Origin: Streptomyces sp. SCSIO 75703
GTDB taxonomy: Bacteria > Actinomycetota > Actinomycetes > Streptomycetales > Streptomycetaceae
Length of the DNA: 64,000 bases
Direction: 5' to 3'
Assembly (NCBI RefSeq): GCF_036607905.1
Contig: NZ_CP144555.1
Coordinates: 124,001-188,000, forward strand
Shown here piece by piece: positions 1 through 8,540 of the stretch; within the stretch, counting starts at the first letter, position 1; each line of letters opens with the position of its first letter. Below the pieces are notes generated by a model. The model ran no database searches. It worked only from the letters and a program-made list of their open reading frames with translations, and was not told where the DNA came from. The position numbers were made by a program, and so were the translations under genes.

Positions 1-65
1 CCCGCCTGGTGATCTCGGTCTCGACGCATTGTCCGTACCGCCGAGGGGGCGCGTACAGGGCTCAC

Positions 66-965
66 TTACTTGTCATGTGCGCCCCTCGCGCGCTGGTCCC
101 CTCCCTGGTCGGAGCCGTTCCCGGCGGGCCCGGCGGCTTCGACGGGCCCGGCCGCTCCGGCGGCCCCGGCGGCGGCCTCGGGGACGAGTCCGTCGGCGAT
201 GTCGGCGCGGAGCCGCGCGGCGTCCCGCCGGACCAGTGCGGGCACCTGTGCGTTCCACTCCCGGGCGGCGTCGTCGAGCCGGGCGGCGAAGGCCGTGCGC
301 AGGCGGCGGCCGAGGAAGAGCATGCCGAGCGGCAGCAGCGGGCGGGCGAAGGAGCGGCCCCGGAAGCGGACCCGGACGGTGACGTTCCAGTCCCCGTCGG
401 CGGCCGGGCGCGGCACGGCGGTGACGGTGGCGCGGGCGAGCGCGTGGGTGAGGGTCCCGCGCAGCGGCGGGCCGCCGGGGAGCAGGCCGCGGCCGGCCGC
501 CGCCGACCACCACCGGTCGAGGTCGACGCGCGCCTCTCCCCCGCCGCCCAGGTACCGGGCTCCCCTGCCGCTCGACCGGAGGGTCCCGGAGCACCACAGT
601 TCCCGGGGCCGGTCGGCGGCGCGGAGCCCGGCCGCCACGGCGATCACGGTGCGGCGCCCGCCCTCTTCCTCCACGGCGACGGCCTCCACCGCGGTCGCGC
701 GGCGGCGGTCCCAGGCGGTCAGGGTGACGACCGGGTCGCCGCCGTCCGGGCGGGCGCCCTCCTCGCCCGGGGCCCGGTACCGGGCGCCGGGGATCAGGTG
801 CCGGCCCTCGGTCAGCAGCAGGTCGGCCGGACGCCCGTCGGGCAGCCGCAGTCGGCCCCCGTCCGCGTCGAGGGTCTCGGCGACGTCGTGGAAGGCGGCC
901 ACCAGCGAGGCGAACCAGGGCCGGGGCAGGGACGCGAGCGTGACGGTGTGCTGGAGGCGGGCCAT
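66..965 (-). CDS. hypothetical protein, possibly SRPBCC-like
   Basis: A 299-residue soluble protein of no family I can name. I chose the ATG that gives MARLQHTVTL; the frame stays open upstream but reads as non-coding arginine/proline-rich sequence. The body alternates beta-strand-like stretches (VVTLTAWDRRRATAVEAV, then WNVTVRVRFRGRSFARPL) and ends in a long amphipathic helix (RTAFAARLDDAAREW), followed by an alanine/glycine-rich tail. Several strands and a long C-terminal helix would suit an SRPBCC or lipid-binding fold, but that is inference. It lies alone and ends in TAA, a rare stop in this window. Confidence 0.7.
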   Translation of the reverse strand: MARLQHTVTLASLPRPWFASLVAAFHDVAETLDADGGRLRLPDGRPADLLLTEGRHLIPGARYRAPGEEGARPDGGDPVVTLTAWDRRRATAVEAVAVEEEGGRRTVIAVAAGLRAADRPRELWCSGTLRSSGRGARYLGGGGEARVDLDRWWSAAAGRGLLPGGPPLRGTLTHALARATVTAVPRPAADGDWNVTVRVRFRGRSFARPLLPLGMLFLGRRLRTAFAARLDDAAREWNAQVPALVRRDAARLRADIADGLVPEAAAGAAGAAGPVEAAGPAGNGSDQGGDQRARGAHDK

Positions 966-1130
966 GCCGTCCAGGATGCCCGTCGCACGGCGCCGGGTCA
1001 GGGGCGGCGTGTGGCAGCGACGGGGCGCTGGTCGTTGCCGGGGTGTGACGGGCGGGGCGGCCCGGGTCGGTCGTTTGCCGTCGGCGCACACGGGTCCGCA
1101 CGGGCCTGACCTCGGTGAACCGGGGCACGC

Positions 1131-1660
1131 GTGAGGGTGCGAGACCGTACGCGGCCTTCGGGAGCCGAGTCGGCGATGACGCGGGGTCCGGCCCCGGCCC
1201 ACACGGTGCCCGGCCTCGAGCGCGAGGCCGCCGGGCGGCTGATCGGCGTGCCGCGCCTGCGCCCGCACGCCCTCAACGGCCCGCGCCTCGCCCTCGAGCA
1301 CGTCCACGGGAGCGTGGTGGGACCGTACTTCGCCGCGGTGCACGCGATGATCGGCCCCCGGGTCGGCCGGGTGCGCGAGAGGGCCGACGACGTCGCCGAG
1401 CGCATCGCGGCGCCGGGCGGGATGGCGCCGGGCACGCCCGGCGCCGGGCGCGGAGCGGCCCTGGGACGGCTCCTCCGCCGGCCGGGCCGACGCCGTCGCC
1501 CACCGGGGCGCGCTGGACCTGGTGTACACCGGGGTCGTCCGGGGCGTGCGGGACGCGGTGAAGGACGCTGGGCGAGATCGCCCCGGCGCCGGAGGACCTG
1601 CCGGTCGGGCAGCCCGGGCGCTGGAGCGGGTCGCGCGCCGGGACGCGAAGGTGGCGTAGG
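1131..1660 (+). pseudogene. decayed coding remnant, family uncertain
   Basis: Two stretches with protein-like composition lie in different frames. The first begins MTRGPAPAHTVPGLEREA and continues through RLRPHALNGPRLALEHVHG to about position 1430. After an apparent frameshift, the second reads RGALDLVYTGVVRGVRDAV at about 1505-1565. The order and spacing suit one broken gene; the helical N-terminus vaguely recalls cap regions of actinobacterial esterase/lipase proteins, which I cannot confirm. No intact downstream hydrolase motif is present. It fills most of the otherwise gene-free 966-1749 gap. Confidence 0.35.
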
Positions 1661-1749
1661 CCGCAGGCCGGCGGGTCCGCGGGTGTCCGCGGGTCCGCCT
1701 TTCCTGCCGGGCGGTGGGTGTACCGCCCGGCGGGGCGGTGCGGCCGGGG

Positions 1750-2106
1750 TCAGCGGCGGGCGAGCCGTCGTTCGCCCCGGCTGCCCTGCTCGTAGGGCAG
1801 GTCGTAGTGGGTGAAGACGTCCCGCTCGGCCTCGGCGAAGAGTTCTCCGTCGATGTCGATGCCGGGGGCGTCCTTGACCCGGGACCGGTCATAGGTCACC
1901 TTCAGGTAGCCCGGTCCGACGGTGGACCGGTCCAGGGGGACGAAGACCAGCCGGCGGCGGGTCGGCATACCGATGGTGACCGCGGCGAACGCGGGCCGGT
2001 CGGTCACCGTGTCGACGTAGATGGACTCCAGGCTGCCGATCTTCTTGCCCTCGCTGTCGACGACGTCGTGTCCACGCCACTCGCGGATGTTGTCAGCCTC
2101 GAACAT
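1750..2106 (-). CDS. PRC-barrel domain protein
   Basis: A 118-residue protein that is essentially one PRC-barrel domain: it starts MFEADNIREWRGHDVVD, has the family pattern of a Gly-Lys-x-Ile-Gly turn followed by a strand (EGKKIGSLESIYVDT) and a FVPLD segment in the second half. Related proteins bind RNA or membranes, or act as small regulatory modules, and are often stress-induced in Streptomyces. The start is ATG with GAAGGGAAGACG upstream on the minus strand. It is transcribed away from the stress sigma factor gene 217 bases further on, and the two may share stress control. Family assignment is firm; the cellular role is unknown. Confidence 0.85.
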   Translation of the reverse strand: MFEADNIREWRGHDVVDSEGKKIGSLESIYVDTVTDRPAFAAVTIGMPTRRRLVFVPLDRSTVGPGYLKVTYDRSRVKDAPGIDIDGELFAEAERDVFTHYDLPYEQGSRGERRLARR

Positions 2107-2323
2107 GTCTCGTCTTCCCTTCTCGGAACGCGCGCTCCCTCTTAAGGTTCCCCCTTTTGCCCGAATTTCGTCCCTCTATCCCCCGCTTTGCCCCTCACTT
2201 CGGTGGGTCCGCACCGGCCCGGGGCGGAATGGGGCCGGGCATGTCCGGGGCGAGCCGGGGTAGACGCCGTCTCGTCGGCGGCCAGTGACAGCGACAGCGC
2301 CGACGGGATCGGGAGGGAAGACG

Positions 2324-3178
2324 ATGGCGACGACCGTGCAGGCCCACACCGAGGTGACCGCCCCGGAGACCACCGCAGTACCCGAGATCGCCGATCCGTC
2401 GAAGGTGGCGCCCGCGGACGCCCGCGCGCTGTCCCGGCGGTTCTTCGACCGGCTGGCGGTGCTGGAGGAGGGCACGGCCGAGTACCAGTACGTGCGCAAC
2501 ACGCTGATCGAGATGAACATGTCCCTGGTCCGCTTCGCAGCCGGCCGCTTCCGCAGCCGCGGCCCGGAGGAGATGGAGGACATCGTCCAGGTCGGCATGA
2601 TCGGCCTGATCAAGGCCATCGACCGGTTCGAGCTGTCCCGCGAGGTGGAGTTCACCTCCTTCGCGGTGCCGTACATCGTGGGCGAGATCAAGCGGTTCTT
2701 CCGGGACACCTCCTGGGCGGTGCACGTGCCGCGCCGGCTCCAGGAGGCCCGGGTGCAGCTCGCCCGCGCCACCGAGGAGCTCCGCTCCCGGCTGGGCCGC
2801 AACCCCACCACCCGGGAGCTCTCCGAGCTGATGAGCCTGCCGGAGGACGAGGTCGTGGAGGCCCGGCTGGCGGCCAACGGCTACAACTCCTCGTCGCTGG
2901 ACGCGGCCATCGGCGGAAGCGAGGACGGCGAGTCGGTCCTCGCGGACTTCATCGGCGCCGACGACGCCGCGCTCGCGCTGGTCGACGACTTCCACGCGCT
3001 CGCCCCGATGATCGCCGAACTGGGTGAACGGGACCGGCGGATCATCCACTGGCGGTTCGTCGAGGAACTCACCCAGAAGGAGATCGGCGAACGGCTCGGC
3101 GTCTCCCAGATGCACGTGTCCCGGCTGATCTCGCGGCTGCTGCGCCGCCTGCGCGAGGGCATGCTCGACGCCCGCTGA
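2324..3178 (+). CDS. SigB/SigF-family RNA polymerase sigma factor
   Basis: A 284-residue group 3 sigma factor of the SigB/F/G class, which directs RNA polymerase to stress or development promoters. Region 2 spans about residues 55-130 (EDIVQVGMIGLIKAIDRFE, then FTSFAVPYIVGEIKRFFRD). Region 3 follows to about 195, and region 4 carries the helix-turn-helix LTQKEIGERLGVSQMHVSRL near 245-265. The ATG at 2324 is preferred over an in-frame GTG at 2285 because GGGAGGGAAG sits just upstream of it. No anti-sigma gene is adjacent, although SpoIIE phosphatases and an RsbW-like ATPase occur elsewhere in the window. A strong hairpin follows. Confidence 0.93.
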   Translation: MATTVQAHTEVTAPETTAVPEIADPSKVAPADARALSRRFFDRLAVLEEGTAEYQYVRNTLIEMNMSLVRFAAGRFRSRGPEEMEDIVQVGMIGLIKAIDRFELSREVEFTSFAVPYIVGEIKRFFRDTSWAVHVPRRLQEARVQLARATEELRSRLGRNPTTRELSELMSLPEDEVVEARLAANGYNSSSLDAAIGGSEDGESVLADFIGADDAALALVDDFHALAPMIAELGERDRRIIHWRFVEELTQKEIGERLGVSQMHVSRLISRLLRRLREGMLDAR

Positions 3179-3205
3179 CCCGGTGCGGGTCCCTCTCGCC
3201 CGCCG

Positions 3206-3249
3206 TCGAGGGGGCCGTCCGGGGGCCTTCGGCCGGACGGCCCCCTCGA
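3206..3249 (+). terminator. terminator of the sigma factor gene
   Basis: A perfect 17-base-pair stem (left arm 3206-3222, right arm 3233-3249, core GGGGGCCGTCC/GGACGGCCCCC) with a 10-base loop, 28 bases past the stop codon. There is no T-run, as is usual for high-GC terminators. Confidence 0.8.
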
Positions 3250-3368
3250 ACAGCCGGTAGCCCGCGCGGTTTCGCCGCGGCCGGTATTCCCTGGTGGGGG
3301 TGCGGGGCGGTGGGTCCGTCCCGGCCATCAGGCGGATCGGGCGGCACCGGACACGGAGGGCACCACGT

Positions 3369-4496
3369 ATGAGCCACGAGCTGAAGGCGATCACCCGCGA
3401 GGAGCACCTGCGCTTCGTCGCGGACCGGCCCTCCGTCAGCCCCCTCCAGGTCCCGGCCTGGGGCGAGGTCAAACCGGAGTGGCAGGCGGAGAGCCTCGGC
3501 TGGTTCGACCGTGCGGGCCGCCTCACCGGCGCCGGACTGGTGCTGCTGCGCCCGCTGCCGCTGCCCGGCCCGAAGCGGTACCTCGCCTACCTGCCCGAGG
3601 GGCCGGACCTCGACTGGAACACGGTGGACCTGGCCGGCCTGCTGCGGCCGATGCTCGCGTACCTGAGGACGCGGGGGGCGTTCGCGGTGCGGATGGGGCC
3701 CCCGGTGGTGGCGCGGTGCTGGCGCGCCGAGACGGTCAAGGCGGCCATCGCCGATCCGCGGGTCCGCCGGCTGGGCGACGTCGTTCCCACGGCGAAGGAC
3801 CCGGGCGCGGCCCGGATCGCCGGCCGGCTGCGGGCCCTGGGCTGGCGCCGGCCGGGGGACGGCGGCGGGGACGGCTTCGCGTCCGGCCAGCCCCGTTACG
3901 TGTGCCGGGTGCCGCTGGCCGGACGGTCGCTGGAGGACGTGCAGGGCGGCTTCAACCAGCAGTGGCGGCGCAACATCAAGAAGGCCGAGCGGGCCGGGGT
4001 CAAGGTGGTGCGCGGCGACCGGGAGGACCTGCGCGTCTTCCACGAGCTGTACGTCGAGACCGCGGAGCGGGACCGCTTCACAGCGCGTCCGCTCTCGTAC
4101 TTCCGGCGGATGTGGACGGCGCTGACGGCCGAGCACCCGGACCGCATGCGCCTCTACCTCGCCCACCACGACGGGGACGTGCTGGCCGCGGCGACGATGC
4201 TGACCGTCGGCGACCACGTCTGGTACTCCTACGGGGCCTCCACGAGCCGGGGACGCGAGGTGCGGCCGAGCAACGCCCTGCAGTGGCGGATGATGTCCGA
4301 CGCGCACGAACTGGGTGCGTCCGTCTACGACTTCCGCGGCGTCGGGGACGGGCTCGACGCGGACGACCCGCTGCTGGGGCTGCTCCGCTTCAAGATCGGG
4401 GCGGGCGGCGAGGCCGTCGAGTACCTGGGCGAGTGGGAGTACCCGCTCAACCGGCTGCTGCACCGCGCGCTCGGCGTGTACCTCTCCCGCCGCTGA
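3369..4496 (+). CDS. FemX/FemAB-family peptidoglycan bridge aminoacyltransferase
   Basis: A 375-residue Fem-family transferase. These enzymes use aminoacyl-tRNA, glycyl-tRNA in Streptomyces, to add the interpeptide bridge residue to lipid II at the inner membrane face. The two GNAT-like lobes are visible. Family signatures include SVSPLQVPAWGEVK near the N-terminus, the tRNA/lipid II region QQWRRNIKKAERAGVKVV (about residues 198-216), and C-terminal DFRGVGDG and LLRFKIGAGGEAVEYLGEWEY. ATG 3369 is chosen because the family N-terminus (MSHELKAITREEHLRFVA) begins there. A monocistronic gene. An unusual tRNA-Gly gene lies 6.3 kb away. Confidence 0.9.
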   Translation: MSHELKAITREEHLRFVADRPSVSPLQVPAWGEVKPEWQAESLGWFDRAGRLTGAGLVLLRPLPLPGPKRYLAYLPEGPDLDWNTVDLAGLLRPMLAYLRTRGAFAVRMGPPVVARCWRAETVKAAIADPRVRRLGDVVPTAKDPGAARIAGRLRALGWRRPGDGGGDGFASGQPRYVCRVPLAGRSLEDVQGGFNQQWRRNIKKAERAGVKVVRGDREDLRVFHELYVETAERDRFTARPLSYFRRMWTALTAEHPDRMRLYLAHHDGDVLAAATMLTVGDHVWYSYGASTSRGREVRPSNALQWRMMSDAHELGASVYDFRGVGDGLDADDPLLGLLRFKIGAGGEAVEYLGEWEYPLNRLLHRALGVYLSRR

Positions 4497-4886
4497 GCCG
4501 GGCCGCCCCTCCGGTCCGGGCCCGGCCGGCCGGTTCCCCCCGGACCCGGGGTCCGGCGCCCGGTCGTGGCCCGGGACGGGTCGACACCGCGCACCGGGAC
4601 ACCCCGGAGGCCGGCGGCGGTGCGGTGCGGCCGGTGCCGACGCCCGGTTCGAGCGCGGGCCGTCACCGGCCGGCGCGGCGGGCGGGTCGGTCGCCGGGCC
4701 CACCGCCGCCGGCCCCGGCCGGTCCGCGTGCGTCTCGTCGTGGTGTGCGGCGACGCTCTCTCCGAAGTACCCGTCCTCGTCCGGCGGGCGGAGGACCGTA
4801 GCGGCCGGAGGGCGGGCCGGGCGCGGGCGTGAGCGGGGCGGGGCGGGGCCGGCTCCGGACGGCTCCGGACCGGATCCGGACCGGGC
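4497..4886. other. intergenic, no supported gene
   Basis: 390 bases between the convergent Fem-type and SGNH hydrolase genes. I see no intact gene or clear terminator. A plus-strand fragment near 4728-4770 reads VRLVVVCGDALSEV, recalling a nucleotide-binding start such as TrkA-N, but it has no glycine-rich continuation and is too short to call. Confidence 0.4.
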
Positions 4887-6062
4887 TCAGGCCGCGAAGG
4901 CTCCCTCGCCGGTGAAGGCCAGCCGGGCGAAGCGCTCGCCGATGCGGCGGTGGGTGGCGGCGTCCGGGTGGAGGCCGTCGGGCAGGGGGAGTTCGGCGGC
5001 GTCGTCCGGGCCGTACAGTGCGCGGCCGTCGAGGTGGTGCAGGTGGGGGTCGTCGGCGCGGCGCCGCTCGACGATGCGGGCCAGTTCCTCCCGGATGACG
5101 TTCAGGGTGAGCTTTCCGCTCGCGCGTTCCGCGGGGTCGCCGAGGGCCACGAAGCGCAGCCTTCCGTCGGCGAGACCGTCGAGGTCGGGGGCGCTGGGAC
5201 CGGGCGTGTCCTCGTGCAGGGGGCACAGGATCGGGGAGACGACCAGCAGCGGTGTGGTCGGGTGGCCCTCCCTGATCGTGTCGAGGAAGCCGTGCACGGC
5301 GGGCCCGAAGGCGCGCAGGCGCATCACGTCGGCGTTGACCAGGTTGATGCCCAGCTTGACGCTGATCAGGTCGGCGGGGGTGTCGCGCAGGGCGCGGGCG
5401 GTGAACGGGTCCAGCAGGGCGCCGCCGCCGAAGCCGAGGTTGACGAGGCCGACGCCGCCGCGCGAGGCGGCGAGGGCGGGCCAGATGGTGGTGGGGGTCG
5501 CGGCGTCGGAGCCGTGGCTGATGGAGCTGCCGTGGTGCAGCCAGACCCGCGCGCCGCGGTCGGGGGCGGGTTCGACGGGGGCGTCGGTGCGCAGGGCGAC
5601 GAGTTCGGTGGTCTCGTTGTGCGGCAGCCAGATCTCGACGTCCTTGTCGCGCCCGGGGAGGCCGTCGAAGCGCAGGGTGCCGACCGGTCCGGGGGTGACG
5701 GTGGCGCTGCCGGTGGCCAGGTCCAGGGTGAGGGTGTCGCCGCCCGTCACGCTGCCCCGGCCGGCCGGGCGGCCGTCGACGAGCAGTTCGTAGACGCCGT
5801 CGGGGCGGGGCGGGGCACCGGGGTAGACCCGCTTGGTGGGCAGGGTGTCCAGCGCGAGGGCGGTGGCCCGGGTGCGGAAGGCCAGGCGTACGCCGCTGGG
5901 CTGGGACTCGGCCATGGCGAGCTGTCCGTCGGTGTTCTGGGCGCGGGCGCGGGCGGGCAGCCGGTGCGGGAGGACACCGCGTGCGGTGACCTCCAGGTCG
6001 AGGGCGCCGCGCAGCAGCCCGGCGGTGAGGGGGGTGGTGGTCCAGTGGTCGTCGTCGCGCAT
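4887..6062 (-). CDS. SGNH/GDSL-type hydrolase
   Basis: A 391-residue two-domain esterase. Residues 1 to about 165 form an N-terminal beta-sandwich carbohydrate-esterase-like domain (LALDTLPTKRVYPG, GTLRFDGLPGRDKDVEIWLPH). The SGNH domain follows: block I nucleophile region VWLHHGSSISHGSD (Ser in GSS), block II glycine at NLGFGGG, block III asparagine at KLGINLVN, and block V LPDGLHPD with the catalytic Asp and His. No signal peptide is seen, so it is probably cytoplasmic. The start is ATG with GGAGA upstream. A TetR gene lies 57 bases upstream in the same direction and probably controls it. The substrate cannot be read from sequence. Confidence 0.88.
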   Translation of the reverse strand: MRDDDHWTTTPLTAGLLRGALDLEVTARGVLPHRLPARARAQNTDGQLAMAESQPSGVRLAFRTRATALALDTLPTKRVYPGAPPRPDGVYELLVDGRPAGRGSVTGGDTLTLDLATGSATVTPGPVGTLRFDGLPGRDKDVEIWLPHNETTELVALRTDAPVEPAPDRGARVWLHHGSSISHGSDAATPTTIWPALAASRGGVGLVNLGFGGGALLDPFTARALRDTPADLISVKLGINLVNADVMRLRAFGPAVHGFLDTIREGHPTTPLLVVSPILCPLHEDTPGPSAPDLDGLADGRLRFVALGDPAERASGKLTLNVIREELARIVERRRADDPHLHHLDGRALYGPDDAAELPLPDGLHPDAATHRRIGERFARLAFTGEGAFAA

Positions 6063-6119
6063 GGCGTCTCCGTGCGGGGTGCGGGGTGCGGGGTGTCGGT
6101 CGGGGGGGGAGCGCCGTCG

Positions 6120-6689
6120 TCAGGGTGCGGGCCAGTTGCGCAGGAGGGCGTCCAGGGCGTCGACGACGCGGGCCCAACTGGTGTCGCTGTCGGGGGCGCT
6201 GTGGTCGAAGCCGCCGGACAGTTCGAGGCTCGCGTAGCCGTGGAAGACGCTGCCGAGGAGCCGTACGGCGTGGGTCTGGTCGGGTTCGGCCAGGTCGTAG
6301 CCGCGCAGGAGGGCGCGGGTCATCCGCGCGTGCCGGACGCCGGCGCTGGCGGCGGCGGTGGCGGGGTCGAGCCGGTGCCGGGCGGCGGCGTAACGGCCCG
6401 GGTGCTCGCGCGCGTAGTCACGGTGGACGTCGGCGAAGGCGGCGAGGGCGTCCTTGCCGGAGCGGCCGGCGAGCGCGAGGGCGCCCCGGTCGGCGAGTTC
6501 GGCGAGGGCGAGCAGGGCGATGCGGGTCTTGAGGTCCTCGGAGCCACGCAGGTGGGAGTAGAGGCTGGCGGGCTTGACGTCGAAGCGCCGGGCCAGCGCG
6601 GAGACGGTCACCTGGTCGAAGCCGACCTCGTCGGCCAGTTCCGCGCCCGCCCGGACCAGACGTTCGGGGGTCAGTCCCACACGCGCCAT
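6120..6689 (-). CDS. TetR/AcrR-family regulator (WHG-type C-terminus)
   Basis: A 189-residue repressor. The N-terminal helix-turn-helix is MARVGLTPERLVRAGAEL followed by VTVSALARRFDVKPASLYSHL (about residues 25-45). The ligand domain contains AVRLLGSVFHGYASLELSGGFDH, typical of the TetR_C_33/WHG group. ATG 6689 is preferred over an in-frame ATG 30 bases upstream because GGGAGGA precedes it and the family N-terminus fits. It is first in a probable two-gene unit with the SGNH hydrolase. A short inverted repeat in its promoter region may be the autoregulatory operator. Confidence 0.9.
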   Translation of the reverse strand: MARVGLTPERLVRAGAELADEVGFDQVTVSALARRFDVKPASLYSHLRGSEDLKTRIALLALAELADRGALALAGRSGKDALAAFADVHRDYAREHPGRYAAARHRLDPATAAASAGVRHARMTRALLRGYDLAEPDQTHAVRLLGSVFHGYASLELSGGFDHSAPDSDTSWARVVDALDALLRNWPAP

Positions 6690-6745
6690 CGTCGTCCTCC
6701 CTCGTTTCCCTACCGACACCGATGATGCGCACCCCTACACCCTTT

Positions 6746-6757
6746 AGGCAAATGCCT
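6746..6757. promoter_or_regulatory. candidate TetR operator
   Basis: Inverted repeat AGGCA-AA-TGCCT about 57 bases upstream of the TetR start, the only obvious palindrome in the spacer before the divergent DUF488 gene. Autoregulation of this TetR is inferred from position. Confidence 0.45.
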
Positions 6758-6979
6758 TTTTCCTGTTGGCGTGTTTCGGGCGCGCGGGGACTCAGCGTGC
6801 GTGACGCGATCGCCGGAGAACGACGAGATCCCGCCACACCCGTGCCGTACGGGCCCTGTGACCAGCTGCTCCAGAGACCCCGCGGCCCGGACCCGGCGCG
6901 GCGCCGGGCGGCGGGCCGGCGTCCCCGCCGCGCGGCGCCCCCGGGGCATGGGCCGGGCCGGCGCGGGGACCTGGACGGC

Positions 6980-7552
6980 ATGGCCCAGCCCCCTCTGGTC
7001 ACCGTCGGGCACGGCAGCGCGGACCGCGCGGCCCTGGCCGCGCTGCTGCGCGAGGCCGGTGTCGCGGCCGTGACCGACGTGCGCACCGCGCCCGGCAGCC
7101 GCCGCGACGCCGATCTGCTGCGGGACCGGCTCGCCCGGTGGATGCCGGACGAGGGCATCGCCTACCGGTGGGAGCCGCGACTGGGCGGATTCCGGCGGAC
7201 GCCGCCGGACTCCCCGGACACCGTGTGGCGCAACGCCTCCTTCCGGGCCTACGCCGCCCACACCCGCACCCCCGAGTTCCTGGCCGCGATGGACGAGCTG
7301 CTGGAGCGGGCGGCGGGCGAACGCACGGCGGTGATGTGCGCGGAGTCGCTGTGGTGGCGCTGCCACCGCCGCATCATCGCGGATTTCGCCGTCGTCGCCC
7401 GCGGGGTACCCGCCGTGCACCTCTGGCACGACGGCCGGCTCACGCCCCACTCCCCCACCCCGGGGCTGCGGCTGCGGCCGGACGGCCTCCTCGTCTACGA
7501 CGACGAGGGCGGCGCGCGGGCGGCCGGGCCCGGGGGGACGATCGGCTCATGA
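6980..7552 (+). CDS. DUF488 family protein
   Basis: A 190-residue DUF488 protein. Family hallmarks are the start VTVGHGSADRAALAALL, the block VAAVTDVRTAPGSRR, and the cysteine/histidine motif MCAESLWWRCHRRII in the C-terminal half, where the family has a conserved Cys-x-E and C-H-R. The biochemical function is not established. The ATG at 6980 begins the domain directly; the upstream open sequence is low-complexity. It overlaps the following DMT transporter gene by ATGA, so the two are translationally coupled. Confidence 0.85.
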   Translation: MAQPPLVTVGHGSADRAALAALLREAGVAAVTDVRTAPGSRRDADLLRDRLARWMPDEGIAYRWEPRLGGFRRTPPDSPDTVWRNASFRAYAAHTRTPEFLAAMDELLERAAGERTAVMCAESLWWRCHRRIIADFAVVARGVPAVHLWHDGRLTPHSPTPGLRLRPDGLLVYDDEGGARAAGPGGTIGS

Positions 7553-8412
7553 CCGTCCTGCTGCCGGTGCTCTTCGCCCTCCTCGCCGCGTTCAGCAACG
7601 CCCTGGCCACGGTGCTGCAACGGCGGGCCGCGCTGACCGTCCCCCAGGCGCGGGGGTTCCGCCCCGGCATCATCCTCGACCTGCTGCGGCGTCCGGTCTG
7701 GCTCGGCGGCATGCTGGCGGTCGTCGTCGCGGGGGTCGGGCAGGCGGCGGCGCTGGCCACCGGTCCGCTCTCGCTCGTCCAGCCGCTGTTCGTGCTGGAA
7801 CTCCCCCTCGCCCTGCTGCTGGCCTCCCTCTTCACCGGCAACCGGATGCCCGAGGGCCTGTGGCTCGCCGTGGCCGGCGTGGTGGTGGGGCTCGGGATCG
7901 CGCTGGCGGCGGCCTCGCCGAGCAGCGGGCACGCCCAGGTCTCCATGGACCGCTGGCTGCCCGCGCTCGGCGCCTGCGGCGGAGCCGCCGTGCTGCTGGC
8001 CGCGGCCGGCCTGAGACGCCCCGTGGGCAAGGCCCGCGCCGGCTGCCTGGGCGCGGCCACCGCGGTGTGCTTCGCGCTGACCGCCGGGCTGATGAAGGAC
8101 ACGATGCGCGTCCTCGGCGAGGACGGGGTGACCGGCTTCCTCACCACCTGGCAGACGTACGGGTTCGCGGCGGCCGGGGTCTGCGCGGTGCTCCTGCTGG
8201 AGCACGCGATGCAGGGCGGTCCGCTGGTCGCCTCCCAACCCGCCCTCACCCTCGGCGACGCGACGGTGAGCCTGCTGCTCGGCGTGGTCCTCTACCAGGA
8301 GCGCGTCCGGACCGACTGGTGGGTGCTGCCCCAGTTGCTCGGCGTGGTGCTGGTCGTCGTCGGGGTGCTCGCCCTGGCCCGGCGCGGCGTCGACCTGCGC
8401 ACCGGCGCCTGA
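7549..8412 (+). CDS. DMT/EamA-type integral membrane transporter
   Basis: A 287-residue protein with about nine hydrophobic helices in a DMT-like arrangement. Examples are LLPVLFALLAAFSNALATVL at the N-terminus, LWLAVAGVVVGLGIALAAAS in the middle and VLPQLLGVVLVVVGVLALA at the end. The pattern QPLFVLELPLALLLASLF is typical of actinobacterial DMT-family members. The substrate is unknown. Its ATG overlaps the stop of the DUF488 gene (ATGA at 7549), which indicates one operon. The last residues form a short basic cytoplasmic tail. Confidence 0.82.
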   Translation: MTVLLPVLFALLAAFSNALATVLQRRAALTVPQARGFRPGIILDLLRRPVWLGGMLAVVVAGVGQAAALATGPLSLVQPLFVLELPLALLLASLFTGNRMPEGLWLAVAGVVVGLGIALAAASPSSGHAQVSMDRWLPALGACGGAAVLLAAAGLRRPVGKARAGCLGAATAVCFALTAGLMKDTMRVLGEDGVTGFLTTWQTYGFAAAGVCAVLLLEHAMQGGPLVASQPALTLGDATVSLLLGVVLYQERVRTDWWVLPQLLGVVLVVVGVLALARRGVDLRTGA

Positions 8413-8500
8413 GACCGTTCGGCGGGGCGGGGGTGGCGCAGCTCCCGCACCCGCGTACGACCCCGCAGGTCAGGCGTTTTGGCAGGTCAGCGAGGGTGGC

Positions 8501-8516
8501 GTAACACCGGCGAAAC
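8501..8516 (+). promoter_or_regulatory. GlnR-box-like element upstream of the GntR gene
   Basis: GTAAC-N6-GAAAC matches the core half of the actinobacterial nitrogen regulator GlnR box. It lies 24 bases before the GntR start. Two direct copies of GCAGGTCAG (8465-8473 and 8482-8490) precede it. Only one GlnR half-pair is present, so the match may be chance. Confidence 0.3.
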
Positions 8517-8540
8517 CTGGGGCGCACTACCGTGTGCGGC

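Noticed and set aside
4566..4832. TrkA-N-like fragment VRLVVVCGDALSEV
   Set aside because: Only about 14 residues resemble a nucleotide-binding start; no downstream Rossmann content in any frame.
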